Source of the DNA: CAYZJR01 sp964503045 | GTDB lineage: Bacteria; Cyanobacteriota; Vampirovibrionia; Obscuribacterales; Obscuribacteraceae | Direction: 5' to 3' | Assembly (NCBI GenBank): GCA_964503045.1 | Contig: CAZCZI010000019.1 | Coordinates: 1 to 64,000, forward strand | DNA: 64,000 nt | Part shown: piece by piece, positions 8,068 to 16,958 of the stretch | Layout: each line of letters opens with the position of its first letter | How positions within the stretch are numbered: position 1 is the first letter of the stretch | Translations under genes and position numbers: made by a program | Notes under the pieces: model-generated | What the model saw: only the letters and a program-made list of their open reading frames with translations | Databases searched by the model: none | Told to the model about the DNA's origin: nothing

Positions 8068-8592
8068 CCGTGTTTTTTCGGAATTGTACCCGCATGAAAG
8101 CAGTTGGTGGGCTGGGTTTCGATACAGAGTGACGTTAGCGAGACACGCTTTGAGAGAGAGTTTGCAATGACAAGTGCCACCCTTGTCGCAGTTAGTTTCA
8201 TCAATTGAGAATTACTTTCAATTTGATTGCCAAAAGATGGAGATTTGGGCTTTTTTGATGCATCCAACTGCAAAAGCGATTCGGTGCAGCACGCAAATAG
8301 CGTCTATCTTGATTACGCGAGCGTGTCAGTTGCGGAATAGCCAAAACGTCGCAACATAACTTCAAGATTGGCTGAAACTCGCCAGTTCTGGCACTTCTGG
8401 GGTTCGACTTTTTCTGCGGGTTATTGTCTGAACAAGGAATGTAAGCGCCACAATAGCGGTGGCCGAAGTGCTTGGTGTGACAACGTTTTGAAGATTGAGT
8501 TTTGAGCGCTTACATCCCTTGTTCAGGTAAGTTGCAAACGGAAAAAAGAGCTCATCGGTTGTTTTTGGGGTGCATGACAACCCGATTTCGGA
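8068..8592. other. Intergenic region upstream of the encapsulin operon
   Basis: 525 bp without a credible gene; two short minus-strand frames here have no ribosome site and poor protein character. It must contain the cargo-shell promoter and the tail of the dehydratase transcript. Its main structure is a long inverted repeat at 8428-8526. Confidence 0.55.
8428..8526. repeat. 21-bp inverted repeat flanking a 57-bp spacer
   Basis: Left arm 8428-8448 begins CTGAACAAGG and ends AAGCGC. Right arm 8506-8526 is its reverse complement with a single mismatch at the middle base. It could be a small non-autonomous element or a long hairpin RNA. No target duplication is evident. Confidence 0.75.
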
Positions 8593-9579
8593 TCAGTTTG
8601 CATTCACGGTTTGTGCTCTATCTTTTGGCCATTCGCACACGCGATCTAATGCAATGTTGCCGCCGCACAAGACAACGACAACTATTTCGTTTTCTTTCGT
8701 TTTGATCTTATTGTGGACCAATGCTGCGACTGAGCACGATGTCGATGGTTCGACCAAGAGTTTTTCTTCAGAAAGAAGTTGAAGCAACGCGCCAATTGCG
8801 TCGTCATCTGAGACGACTGCGATCTCACTTATGTTGTTTGAGATTATTTCGAAGTTGCGTGGCTCGGTCTTTCGTGCGCCGAGAGTGTCGCAGATGGAAG
8901 TGATGGCTGGAAGAGTCACGATTTTGTTTGCAGCCAGGCTCTCCGACATACAGTTGGCGCCAAAAGTTTCTACTCCGGCAACGCGTGTATTCGGTGAGAA
9001 ATGTTTGGTAGCGGATATGATACCAGAGATCAATCCACCACCGCCGATTGATGCGATGATGAGATCCGGCGATTCATCCATTTGTTGCAAAACTTCCGTC
9101 ACGATGGTTCCTTGACCGGCCATGACCAGAGGGTTGTCGAACGGATGCACATAGCAAGCGTTCTTCTCTTTTGCGACAGCCATTGATTCCTGGTTTGCGT
9201 CATCCCACGAACGCCCATGCAGCACCACTTTTGCACCGAGTTTGCCGATTGCTTCCACTTTAAGTTTAGCGGTACTTTCCGGCAGATAAATTGTGCACGG
9301 CGCTTTTAGAGTTGAACATGCGATTGCCACGCCGAGTCCGTGATTGCCACCAGAGGCGGTGAACACTCCTCTTTTGCGTTCATCAGATGTTAGTGACATG
9401 ACTGCGTTGAATGCGCCTCTCACTTTGAACGAGTGAGTTGGTTGGAGCATCTCGAGCTTTAAGTAAACGCGGCAACCGGTCAATGCGCTATAGAATCGCG
9501 AATAAAACAATGGCGTCGGTTGAAGGTGCTGCGCAATGTTGAGTTGGGCAGTCTTGATTTCTTCCCTGGAAATGATCAC
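8593..9579 (-). CDS. Threonine/serine dehydratase-like PLP enzyme
   Basis: 328 residues of fold-type II PLP enzyme. PLP Lys52 lies in THSFKVRGAFNA, the substrate loop is ASGGNHGLGVA, the phosphate-binding glycine loop is SIGGGGLISG, and a C-terminal LCGGNIALD segment is present. The length matches catabolic threonine dehydratases and serine racemase-like enzymes (no C-terminal ACT regulatory domain). It would deaminate Thr/Ser to 2-oxo acids or racemise Ser. The ATG at 9579 precedes the normal family N-terminus. Monocistronic; the stop faces the intergenic inverted repeat. Confidence 0.9.
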   Translation of the reverse strand: MIISREEIKTAQLNIAQHLQPTPLFYSRFYSALTGCRVYLKLEMLQPTHSFKVRGAFNAVMSLTSDERKRGVFTASGGNHGLGVAIACSTLKAPCTIYLPESTAKLKVEAIGKLGAKVVLHGRSWDDANQESMAVAKEKNACYVHPFDNPLVMAGQGTIVTEVLQQMDESPDLIIASIGGGGLISGIISATKHFSPNTRVAGVETFGANCMSESLAANKIVTLPAITSICDTLGARKTEPRNFEIISNNISEIAVVSDDDAIGALLQLLSEEKLLVEPSTSCSVAALVHNKIKTKENEIVVVVLCGGNIALDRVCEWPKDRAQTVNAN

Positions 9580-9641
9580 TGCTGTTCCTGCCTATACAAG
9601 AATCGGAGTGATTATTCTATCGCGTTGGCGGTGTCTCTAAC

Positions 9642-11940
9642 TTAGCGATAAGTACGGCTTGTATCTATTGGACCTTCATCGCTGACGAGTTGAGAGTACC
9701 TCGGGTCTTTTAGAAGCTGCTCGTAACTCATCGGCACGCCATTGACGATGACCTTCTGTGACACCAGTCTCGCGCCGTGACTATAATCTTCATAAGTCAC
9801 TTCGTGCGGTCCGCCGCCCGAGCCTTGGTAGACGCTGCCATTGGCTTTGTAGAGACCGTAGAAGTCGAGCTTATCTGGATGTTGTGCGGCGAAATTGCTC
9901 AGGATGATGTCCTTCTTGTGACCGGCAATCAAAGTTCCTTTTGGAACATTTTGCAACTGGTCATCAATCAATCCATCGTGTTTAAGCGCAAAACCATTGC
10001 CTTGCATGTAATTGGTGTCTGATTTTTGATTGACGAGTCCAACGCCAACCATCTTAACTGCATCGGGCTGATTGTAGATCGCCTTGCAGAGTTTCTCGGT
10101 AGGTAAGTCGAATCCGTATCGATTGGCCACAGCTCGTGCAATTGCCGGAGTCAGCGGAACCCGCACAAAATCTTCATTGCTTCCAATCGCGAGGTAGTCA
10201 GGCAACACCTGAAATTCTGCGGTGTTTCCTTGTTGGTCTTGAATGCGAATTGTTTTTGGATGTCGCAAAAAGTCCGGGATGTTTCCGGATTCGATTTCGC
10301 GAATGATGGCTGCTTCGCGCTCTGGTCCCATCACTCCAACCACGTGCGAGTCTTGAGGGTTTGCACCTAAGACATCGGTGAAGAATTTGGAACCTGGCAA
10401 CGCATTAGGGTTGCGAGGAGGGAAACTGCCTACGGTGGCATCTCCGTTCTCGAATCCAGGGGCAATTTCAGGACGCTGATATGGAAGCTCTTGTGGCGGA
10501 TATGGTTGTGTTTGTTCAGGCGGAAATGGCTGCGGCTGTGGTTGAGGAACGGGAGCCGGATATTCGTATTGTGGCGGTTTCTGCGGCTGTGGTTGCGGTT
10601 GTGGATGTGGATACTCAGGTTGTGGTATCTGATATGGTGCTTGCGGTTGTGAGTAGTCCCACGGCTGCTGTTGCTGAGGCGAGTAGGGTTGAGCCCACTG
10701 CTGAGGATATTCTGGTTGTGGTTGATATTGCGGAGGATAGTCCCAGGCTGTCGGTGGTGAGTACGATGGCACAGGCGGCTGGAACTGCGGTTGATAATCC
10801 CAAGGTTGTAAATACGTTGGTTGTGAAAAATCACCTCCGACCGATACGGATACATTGAAGTCAAAGGTTCCGGATGGTAGTGCCGGTGGTGCAAACGGTG
10901 GCAGATCGAAATCGGGAATTGGTGGATACCATTCGATTGGTCCGTTGCAAGGCGGAGTTGGAAGTGGGTTGCAGTCAGGTCTTGGTCTTGGTCTAGGACC
11001 GCAATCTATTGGTGGAATTGGCGGATAGCTAGGTCCTTGCCATGGCGGGCAATCCGGTGGATACCACGGCTCGCACGGATCTGGACGATGGTGATGTGGT
11101 GGCTTCGGATGGCATGGTTCCGGCGGGCACGGTGGCTCCGGTCTTGGAGGACATGNNNNNNNNNNNNNNNNNNNNNNNNNNNNNNNNNNNNNNNNNNNNN
11201 NNNNNNNNNNNNNNNNNNNNNNNNNNNNNNNNNNNNNNNNNNNNNNNNNNNNNNNGTTCCGGTTTGGGCGGATGATGCGGATGCTCTGGCTTAGGCGGAC
11301 ACGGAGGCTCCGGCTTCGGAGGCTTCGGATGATGCGGAGGCGGGCATGGAGGTTCCGGTTTGGGCGGATGATGCGGATGCTCTGGCTTAGGCGGACACGG
11401 AGGCTCGGGCTTCGGAGGCTTCGGATGATGCGGAGGCGGGCATGGAGGCTCCGGTTTGGGCGGATGATGCGGATGCTCTGGCTTAGGCGGACACGGAGGC
11501 TCGGGCTTCGGAGGCTTCGGATGATGCGGAGGCGGGCATGGAGGCTCCGGCTTTGGTGGGCACGGTTTCGGCTCCGGTCGTTGAGGCGGGCACGGCTCGT
11601 GACCACCGTGATCGCGGTTGCGTCCGCGGTCTCGATCGCGATTTCCGCTTGGATTGAAGTCAATTTCTGCGCGGCCATACGCTTGGGCCCGGGCGTCAAT
11701 CTGAAGGCTCGGCAGGTGCGATCTGTAATTTTGTGGCGGTCGATTGTCTTGCGGTCCATAGTTGCCGCGTGGATCGCGATTGGATTTTCTTACATCAGAA
11801 AGACGTGCAATGCCAAACTCTCCTGATGCGTTCTGTCGAGCAGAATGCGAGTTATCACGACCTTCTGCACTGCCGAAGTGCTGGCCATCGTGTTGCGCAG
11901 AACCTTTGCCATGATTTCCGTGATCGCCACCTCTGCTCAT
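9642..11940 (-). CDS. Large proline-rich repeat protein interrupted by an assembly gap
   Basis: The N-terminal part reads from the ATG at 11940 (AGGAG ribosome site upstream): a polar, Gly/His/Asp/Arg-rich segment, then 32-residue Pro/Cys/His/Lys repeats running into the N gap. The C-terminal part resumes beyond the gap: Pro/Tyr/Gln-rich, then a folded domain of about 250 residues with LPDYLAIGSNEDFVRVPLTP, GHKKDIILSNFA and DYSHGARLVSQ motifs. The two halves are out of frame across exactly 100 N, which is a placeholder, so one gene is the simplest reading. The C-terminal domain resembles uncharacterised actinobacterial/planctomycete secreted proteins with a DYSHGVRLV motif. No classical signal peptide is seen. 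A cell-surface role is an inference. Confidence 0.7.
11156..11255. other. Run of 100 N (scaffold gap)
   Basis: Exactly 100 N inside the 96-bp tandem repeat array of the proline-rich gene. The true length is unknown; the assembly probably broke because the repeats exceed read length. Confidence 0.99.
11256..11550 (-). repeat. 96-bp tandem repeat array (32-residue Pro/His/Cys units)
   Basis: Three near-identical 96-bp units (boundaries near 11255, 11351, 11447 and 11543) before the gap. Each encodes alternating PKPEPPCPP, HHPKPP and PEHPHHPP blocks. The units differ by only a few bases, indicating recent expansion. Confidence 0.9.
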
Positions 11941-12099
11941 CCCAACTTCTCCTCTTCGCGATGATCTCTATTTCGCATCCCGCGATACAGCAGGCGTGCG
12001 AATATATGGGCGTTTCAGAAGCTTATGAATGTCAACGTGAGAAAATCGTGTACAGCTTCGATGTACCATTAGTGTTTCTACGATGGAGAGACGATTCAG

Positions 12100-13518
12100 A
12101 TGCAGAAATGGCTGGGCGTTCTTATTGCAACTACAACCCTGATATTTGGATTTGCGTCAACCAATGTTGCCTTCGCTTCTCCAAAAACAAAGATCAGACC
12201 CGAAGCCTCTGAGGGTTCCTCCAATTCCAAATCTGGTTCTACCAAGGCGGCTAAAACCGAGCCTTCTGTCAAACAGTCCACAGCCAAGAAATGGAAAGCA
12301 TGTTTTGATGCCGGCAGCGAGGCGCGCCGCAATGGAAATATCAAAGAAGCAGAAGCTGAGTATCGTTCGGCACTGAAAATTGCAGAGTCTCTTGGACCTG
12401 ACGATCGTCGCCTGCCGGAAACGCTAAAGGCTCTCGGTTGGCTGTTCTATTTCGAAGGACGCTACAAGGATGCAGAGCCACCTCTAGTTAGAGCACTTGA
12501 ACTGGATCGACAAATTCTTGGTGATAAATCAATTGAAGTGGTTTCGACACTAAATGTGTTGGGGCGTTTGAACAGGCACTTGAGCAGATATGCGAAAGCA
12601 GAAAGATATCAGCTTGAAGCGCTAGATGCCAGAGCTGGTGTTGCCGGTGATGAAGAACCAAATCGAACGACGTTGCTGCATAATCTCGCCCGTGTTTATG
12701 CTGAGTCAGGAAAGCGAGTCGATGATGCGGAAGAAATCTACGTAAACGCAATTAAAAGTGAAAAGGAAAAACTCAACGATACAATCTCATCGCTTGCAAC
12801 TTATCAAAACAACCTTGGAATGTTGTATGCAGAGCACAAGAAGTATGACCAATCGGAAAAGTGTTTGTCAGGTGCGCTCTCAACGTTGCAACTGCTTCCA
12901 AGCAGGGAGCGCGAGATTCAATGCGCCGGCATTATCGCGAATCTTGGAAGCGTCTTTTTTGAGGAAAAGAGTTACAAGAATGCTGCTTCGTCTTATCGAC
13001 TCGCCTTGGAACAATACGCAGAGTATCCTCCAGCGAATCCAAAAGTTCTCGCAACGGTCGTGCACAACTACATCGTATCGCTTAAAGAATTGAAGGAAAA
13101 CGAAGAGGCAGCCAAAGTTGCGGAGAAATACAAGAACGAGTTGACTACGCTGGCGGTAAAAGATCCGCGCATTCCTCCAACCAACATCAGGGAGTCGATG
13201 TTGAAAGAGTTGTTTCGCGAGTATCCGACGGACTTGTCGTTTCTCAAAGGCAATTTAGTTGAAGAAGCGAAAAATCCAAAGAATGGACGCAAGATTGTGG
13301 TTACGTACCTTTCTTTCATATATAAGTACGCGCAAGCGAACAAACGCCCTTCCTTTATAGCTGAAGATTACTGGAACCGAATCATGCAGTCTTGGAAAGC
13401 AGGAAAAATAAACGAGGCGCTGTCTTTAGCAACGCGACCGGAAGAAGGCGACGACTCTCAAATACACATCCCCCGCACTGGAGGGGACTTTCCAACGCTC
13501 AGGGTGAAGGGTCCATAA
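12100..13518 (+). CDS. Secreted TPR-repeat protein
   Basis: 472 residues. Signal peptide (hydrophobic stretch LGVLIATTTLIFGFA, cleavage after NVAFA), a short Ser/Lys-rich linker, then at least five TPR-like helical pairs (for example EAEAEYRSALKIAESLGP, DAEPPLVRALELDRQILG, NNLGMLYAEHKKYDQSEKCL). The last 130 residues lack obvious repeats. The kinesin-light-chain-like TPR spacing (about 42 residues) is common in cyanobacterial-type genomes. It is divergent from the proline-repeat gene, whose ATG is 160 bp away. Role likely scaffolding in the periplasm; partner unknown. Confidence 0.82.
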   Translation: MQKWLGVLIATTTLIFGFASTNVAFASPKTKIRPEASEGSSNSKSGSTKAAKTEPSVKQSTAKKWKACFDAGSEARRNGNIKEAEAEYRSALKIAESLGPDDRRLPETLKALGWLFYFEGRYKDAEPPLVRALELDRQILGDKSIEVVSTLNVLGRLNRHLSRYAKAERYQLEALDARAGVAGDEEPNRTTLLHNLARVYAESGKRVDDAEEIYVNAIKSEKEKLNDTISSLATYQNNLGMLYAEHKKYDQSEKCLSGALSTLQLLPSREREIQCAGIIANLGSVFFEEKSYKNAASSYRLALEQYAEYPPANPKVLATVVHNYIVSLKELKENEEAAKVAEKYKNELTTLAVKDPRIPPTNIRESMLKELFREYPTDLSFLKGNLVEEAKNPKNGRKIVVTYLSFIYKYAQANKRPSFIAEDYWNRIMQSWKAGKINEALSLATRPEEGDDSQIHIPRTGGDFPTLRVKGP

Positions 13519-13614
13519 GTTCACTAAGTTCACAGTCTCTTAAGCTTTTGAAGCGAAACTTTTTTTGCTGAGCCGAGTATTGGTAGTTACGAGACCAATG
13601 CAGGGAGGAACTCA

Positions 13615-14613
13615 ATGATGATTACCAATAACAGCAAGAAGACGATAGCGAGCGCAGTTGCATTATCTATCGTTCTTTTGTGCTCCTTACCAGCACAGGC
13701 ACGTGGCGGACATGGTTTTAGCGGTGGCAAGGCGATGGGGGGATTGCAAGGCGCAAGTCGTGGCGGAAACTTAGGTGGTTTCAAGGGTGGTAGTCTCGGT
13801 GGCTCCCAAGGTGGGCTCGGTGGCAAATTTGGTGGCGCTCAAGGTGGAGCGCAGGGTATCGGCCAACGCGGTTTCGGTGGTGGACAGGGTCTTGGCGAAC
13901 GTGGCGCATTTCAAAATGGCATTGGTAATCAATCTGGTTTGATTGGCAGAGGCGGCGAGCAACGGCAGTTCCCCAACCAAGGAAATCAACCGTTTAGCGG
14001 TCAAGGCAATCGAGCGATCAACAATCATCCGGCAGACAATGGCAATCTCGATAACAACACCCGCACGGTAAGCGGAAATGGCGACACTACCAACAACTAC
14101 AGTTACACGAACAATGGCAGCGCATATGGTGCTTATGGCGCCAGCGGTGCATATGGGGCTCACCCGGGCGCACCATATGCGGCGGCAGGTTATGCATATG
14201 GTCATTCCGCTGCCTATCCGTCCAGCGCCTATCCATACCCCTATCCCTACGCAGCATCAGCCGCGACACTTCCAATCGGAATGGGCCTTGGAGCAATGCT
14301 GGCAAAGAGTGGACAACAACAAGAGCAACCAGTTGTGGTTCAACAAACAACCCAACCGGCAGCAAACGGCGCTCAAACGGCAGAACAAGCTCGTCTAAAC
14401 GGACAACAATTCGCTCAAGGAATTGCAGAAACGATAAGGGCAAATGCACTCCGCTACGGTTCTGGAATCTCTCCGATGTACGCGCCCAATGGTATCGCGG
14501 CGCCTAACGGATTCTCTAATCCTAACGGTTTTGCAGCTCCTAACGGTTTCATACAACCAGGCATGGCGGCTCCCAGCATGCAACCAAACATGTACGGCAA
14601 CGTGCAGCATTAG
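13615..14613 (+). CDS. Secreted glycine-rich protein
   Basis: 332 residues. Ribosome site GGGAGGAACTCA precedes the double ATG. A signal peptide ends at PAQARGGHG. The mature protein begins with about 80 residues of Gly/Gln/Leu-rich repeats (GGSLGGSQGGLGGKFGG-like), continues Asn-rich and Ala/Tyr/Pro-rich, and ends with APNGF/NPNGF repeats of 6-8 residues. One hydrophobic segment near residue 220 (PIGMGLGAMLA) is too short to be a sure membrane helix. No catalytic motif. A structural or surface-exposed protein is the likely nature. Confidence 0.72.
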   Translation: MMITNNSKKTIASAVALSIVLLCSLPAQARGGHGFSGGKAMGGLQGASRGGNLGGFKGGSLGGSQGGLGGKFGGAQGGAQGIGQRGFGGGQGLGERGAFQNGIGNQSGLIGRGGEQRQFPNQGNQPFSGQGNRAINNHPADNGNLDNNTRTVSGNGDTTNNYSYTNNGSAYGAYGASGAYGAHPGAPYAAAGYAYGHSAAYPSSAYPYPYPYAASAATLPIGMGLGAMLAKSGQQQEQPVVVQQTTQPAANGAQTAEQARLNGQQFAQGIAETIRANALRYGSGISPMYAPNGIAAPNGFSNPNGFAAPNGFIQPGMAAPSMQPNMYGNVQH

Positions 14614-14643
14614 CCTTAATGCAAAAGAGTTTCAAGCAAAATG

Positions 14644-14666
14644 AAGGGCGGAGGGGTTCCGCCCTT
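14644..14666. terminator. Bidirectional terminator hairpin
   Basis: Perfect 9-bp stem AAGGGCGGA/TCCGCCCTT with GGGGT loop, between the convergent glycine-rich gene (+) and FG-GAP-like gene (-). T-rich bases follow on both strands. Confidence 0.75.
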
Positions 14667-14707
14667 TTCATCGAAGGATCTTTGATTATCCTCAAATCGA
14701 GCAAACT

Positions 14708-15652
14708 TTATTTTGCTTTCGCAATGCGTTGCATTTCGCCGATGCAACGAGAACCGTTCAAATGAACGAGTTGGTAGTAAAAGGGACTTGTTCTGAATTG
14801 CTTCAAGAAGCTGGAGAAGTACTCTTGGCTGTCTTTGGGACCTAGAGCCGACCACAAGTTCAGGGCTTGGCTTGCGTTTCCTTTGTACACTTCCTGAATG
14901 AAGAAGCGAGCCGCATCAGCGCTAGATGGCTCCTTTCTTACTCTCTCAAACGTCTTTCGGTCGAAAGGTTGTCGCATTCTGACACGGTCAATGTGATAGG
15001 TGCCGTCGCGCCATATCAGTGCCACTGACGGTCGTGGACTGTCGGCAAATCCGAATGGTCCCCAATAGGCAAAGGTGCTGTCTTCCACTGACAGGGCGGG
15101 CAAGTGTCCTTTGTTTGTTTCGACCTTCAAATGCCCATGACCTGAGTCGTGGTGCCACAATCGAGTCAACGATCGATCCAACGAATAGATCTCGAACGTA
15201 TAGCAGCAATGCGCCCCACCTGTCCATTCCTCAATTATGACGTCTTGCACGCCGTCGCCGTTGAAGTCAGCGGTGGGAATCTTGGTTTTGGAATCTAGCT
15301 CAAATGGCTGTTCTTCACGATCGAAGAAGTAGAAGAAAAAGCGATGCCCTCGCTTTTCCAATAACTGTTTCCCCTTGCGGGATGCTTGTAGAACCGAGCC
15401 ATCTTTGCCGTTCCAATTAAATTCCTTAAGTACAAAGGTTATTCCATGAAGGTTTATGCGCTTTTCAGATAGCACGTACGCCTGGCAAGCAACATTCAAA
15501 CCAGCAAAGATTGAGGCTACGGCCAAACCGGTCGCAACAAAACGCAATAGAGATCGCTGCAAACCCTTTGCTCTTAGCTTAGAAACGGAGTCTGCATCTC
15601 GACGGTTGGAGTGGGAAGCAAGGTCAGAAGCCATTTGCCGCGATGAAGGCAC
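14708..15652 (-). CDS. Membrane/secreted protein with FG-GAP/VCBS-like repeat
   Basis: 314 residues by the longest frame. A polar leader, then a hydrophobic segment (LLRFVATGLAVASIFAGLNVA) that acts as signal anchor. The central calcium-loop-like motif ADFNGDGVQDVIIEEWTGGAHCC plus YTFEIYSLD is a known arrangement in FG-GAP-like bacterial proteins. The first 26 codons overlap the preceding 88-residue gene in another frame, so the true start may be a downstream non-ATG codon nearer the hydrophobic segment. Extracytoplasmic localisation likely; function unknown. Confidence 0.7.
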   Translation of the reverse strand: MPSSRQMASDLASHSNRRDADSVSKLRAKGLQRSLLRFVATGLAVASIFAGLNVACQAYVLSEKRINLHGITFVLKEFNWNGKDGSVLQASRKGKQLLEKRGHRFFFYFFDREEQPFELDSKTKIPTADFNGDGVQDVIIEEWTGGAHCCYTFEIYSLDRSLTRLWHHDSGHGHLKVETNKGHLPALSVEDSTFAYWGPFGFADSPRPSVALIWRDGTYHIDRVRMRQPFDRKTFERVRKEPSSADAARFFIQEVYKGNASQALNLWSALGPKDSQEYFSSFLKQFRTSPFYYQLVHLNGSRCIGEMQRIAKAK

Positions 15653-15840
15653 ACGAAATATGCGTTGATTGTCTCACCTATTTCAAGTTTTCTCTTCTCG
15701 GCAGACAAAAGCCCGTATGCATCGCGATCGGTGATGTGGACGATATAGCCGGTCGTGTCGGAGGCTTTGACGGTGCATGAAAGTTTCGTCCCCGGTCTGG
15801 GGATGTTCCAGCCATTACTGTTTTCATTTGGCTTTAACAT
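15574..15840 (-). CDS. Small S1/OB-like protein
   Basis: 88 residues with alternating beta-strand pattern GTKLSCTVKASDTTGYIVHITD, AYGLLSAEKRKLEIGETINAYF and RGKWLLTLLP, like a single S1-type OB fold. Overlaps the start of the next gene by about 78 bp in another frame, implying translational coupling or a later start for that gene. No strong ribosome site (AGGA 11 nt upstream of the ATG). Family assignment is by pattern only. Confidence 0.5.
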   Translation of the reverse strand: MLKPNENSNGWNIPRPGTKLSCTVKASDTTGYIVHITDRDAYGLLSAEKRKLEIGETINAYFVCLHRGKWLLTLLPTPTVEMQTPFLS

Positions 15841-16125
15841 GGTTCGAGGGATTCCTAAAATGGGTGGGCACCAATAATAGCTCAGATGTCTTGTTGATTG
15901 AACTTCTGTTTTTCCTATTCACGATATGTTATGTGAGACACGAAACATATCAGGCAGTATTGGCGGACTTTGTTGATTAAACTAGTTGGCGTATGTGACG
16001 GAAATTATCTTGATGAGTTCCTTTCCCCTACTCTTTTAATCAATGCTGGAATCAGGCATGAAATTTGCATTGCACAATGGGAGTTGCGATTGTCGCCTGC
16101 TGGTACTTGCCGGATTGGTAAAATT

Positions 16126-16184
16126 GGATCCCTAAGAATTGGATCCCTAAGAATTGGATCCCTAGGAGTTGGATCCCTAAGAGG
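16126..16184. repeat. Four 15-bp tandem repeats containing GGATCC
   Basis: Units GGATCCCTAAGAATT at 16126, 16141, 16156 (variant) and 16171 (partial). On the minus strand the array begins exactly at the TAG stop of the 233-residue gene, so every unit carries a CTTAGGGATCC block after the stop. No hairpin explains it. Confidence 0.9.
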
Positions 16185-16878
16185 TCGCGATGTCGGGCAT
16201 CTGTGAGTGATTGTATTTGATGTCTGAGAAGATGCACGTAAGAATCGGGCGCACACTGCCCTTTGTGGATTCGCGCACGGCTTCAGCCTTCTCTTTGGAT
16301 AAGAGAATGGACAGACCCTTGAGCCCGAGCTTCCAAACAAACTCAGTCAAACCGCCCTGCACAATTTGTGCCTTTCTCAAGGTCAAATCGTCTTTGTGAA
16401 CCCAGTAAGTTGTGTCTGCATGCGCGGATTTGTCGCAGAGGAACAACTTGAAGAGATTGGCATCTTCGTCGCTGTCCACCCTAATCAGCTCCGGGTCGAG
16501 ATCGAGGAAACTGCGTTTGGCTCCATAAGGCATTAAGAGTGGAACCACCAGATTGTTCAAACTTTTGGATAGCCCACCGACCATGTCCATTGCGATGTCG
16601 GAAGAGAGTTTCTCCAATTTTTCGAGATCATCAGCCCCATAAAGGCGCACCACGCTTTCGCGACCTTTGACCAACATCTGATTTATGGCCTTTTGGTCAA
16701 TCCACCATTCGAACAAGAGCTTGGTGGTGGGTCTGACGAAAGACGTGCGGAAAGAGTATGTCTGGCTGTAGCCCAATTCCGGTACGTCGAGTACCTCTGT
16801 TGCGGTTCCCTGGTCTTCGTAAGACTGGAACGACGCGTATCTTTCTCGGATCAGACGGATTAGCTCTTTGCTGTCCAT
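16177..16878 (-). CDS. Hypothetical protein, LolA/DUF2092-like
   Basis: 233 residues starting MDSKELIRLIRERYASFQSYEDQGTA, with SYSFRTSFVRPTTKLLFEW and later FLCDKSAHADTTYWVHKDDLTLRKAQI. The order (SYxDxG helix-strand, FRTxFVRPxxLxFEW, then YWVDxxxxLxRK) resembles beta-barrel LolA-like/DUF2092 proteins that carry lipids or sense sugars. No signal peptide in this frame and no upstream start, which is odd for a LolA fold; AGGAG lies 17 nt upstream. The stop is the first base group of the 15-bp tandem repeat. Family call is tentative. Confidence 0.55.
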   Translation of the reverse strand: MDSKELIRLIRERYASFQSYEDQGTATEVLDVPELGYSQTYSFRTSFVRPTTKLLFEWWIDQKAINQMLVKGRESVVRLYGADDLEKLEKLSSDIAMDMVGGLSKSLNNLVVPLLMPYGAKRSFLDLDPELIRVDSDEDANLFKLFLCDKSAHADTTYWVHKDDLTLRKAQIVQGGLTEFVWKLGLKGLSILLSKEKAEAVRESTKGSVRPILTCIFSDIKYNHSQMPDIATS

Positions 16879-16958
16879 GCCAAAAGTACCAAAACTCTCC
16901 TGCTTCGATCATATAGCAAGAGCTTCATTTCCGAGCCTTTTTATTGGAGGAATTTGGG

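Noticed and set aside
8064..8273. Minus-strand ORF overlapping the cargo start
   Set aside because: No ribosome site, unlikely composition, and it lies in the operon leader; the TGA-ATG overlap is probably chance.
8362..8580. 72-residue minus-strand ORF
   Set aside because: It spans the long inverted repeat and has no protein-like pattern or ribosome site.
11256..11550. CRISPR-like array
   Set aside because: The 96-bp units are contiguous coding repeats without variable spacers.
11272..11826. Arg/Leu-rich plus-strand ORF over the 96-bp repeats
   Set aside because: Antisense of the proline repeat; its regular MMRMLWLRRT pattern is just the complement of the repeat.
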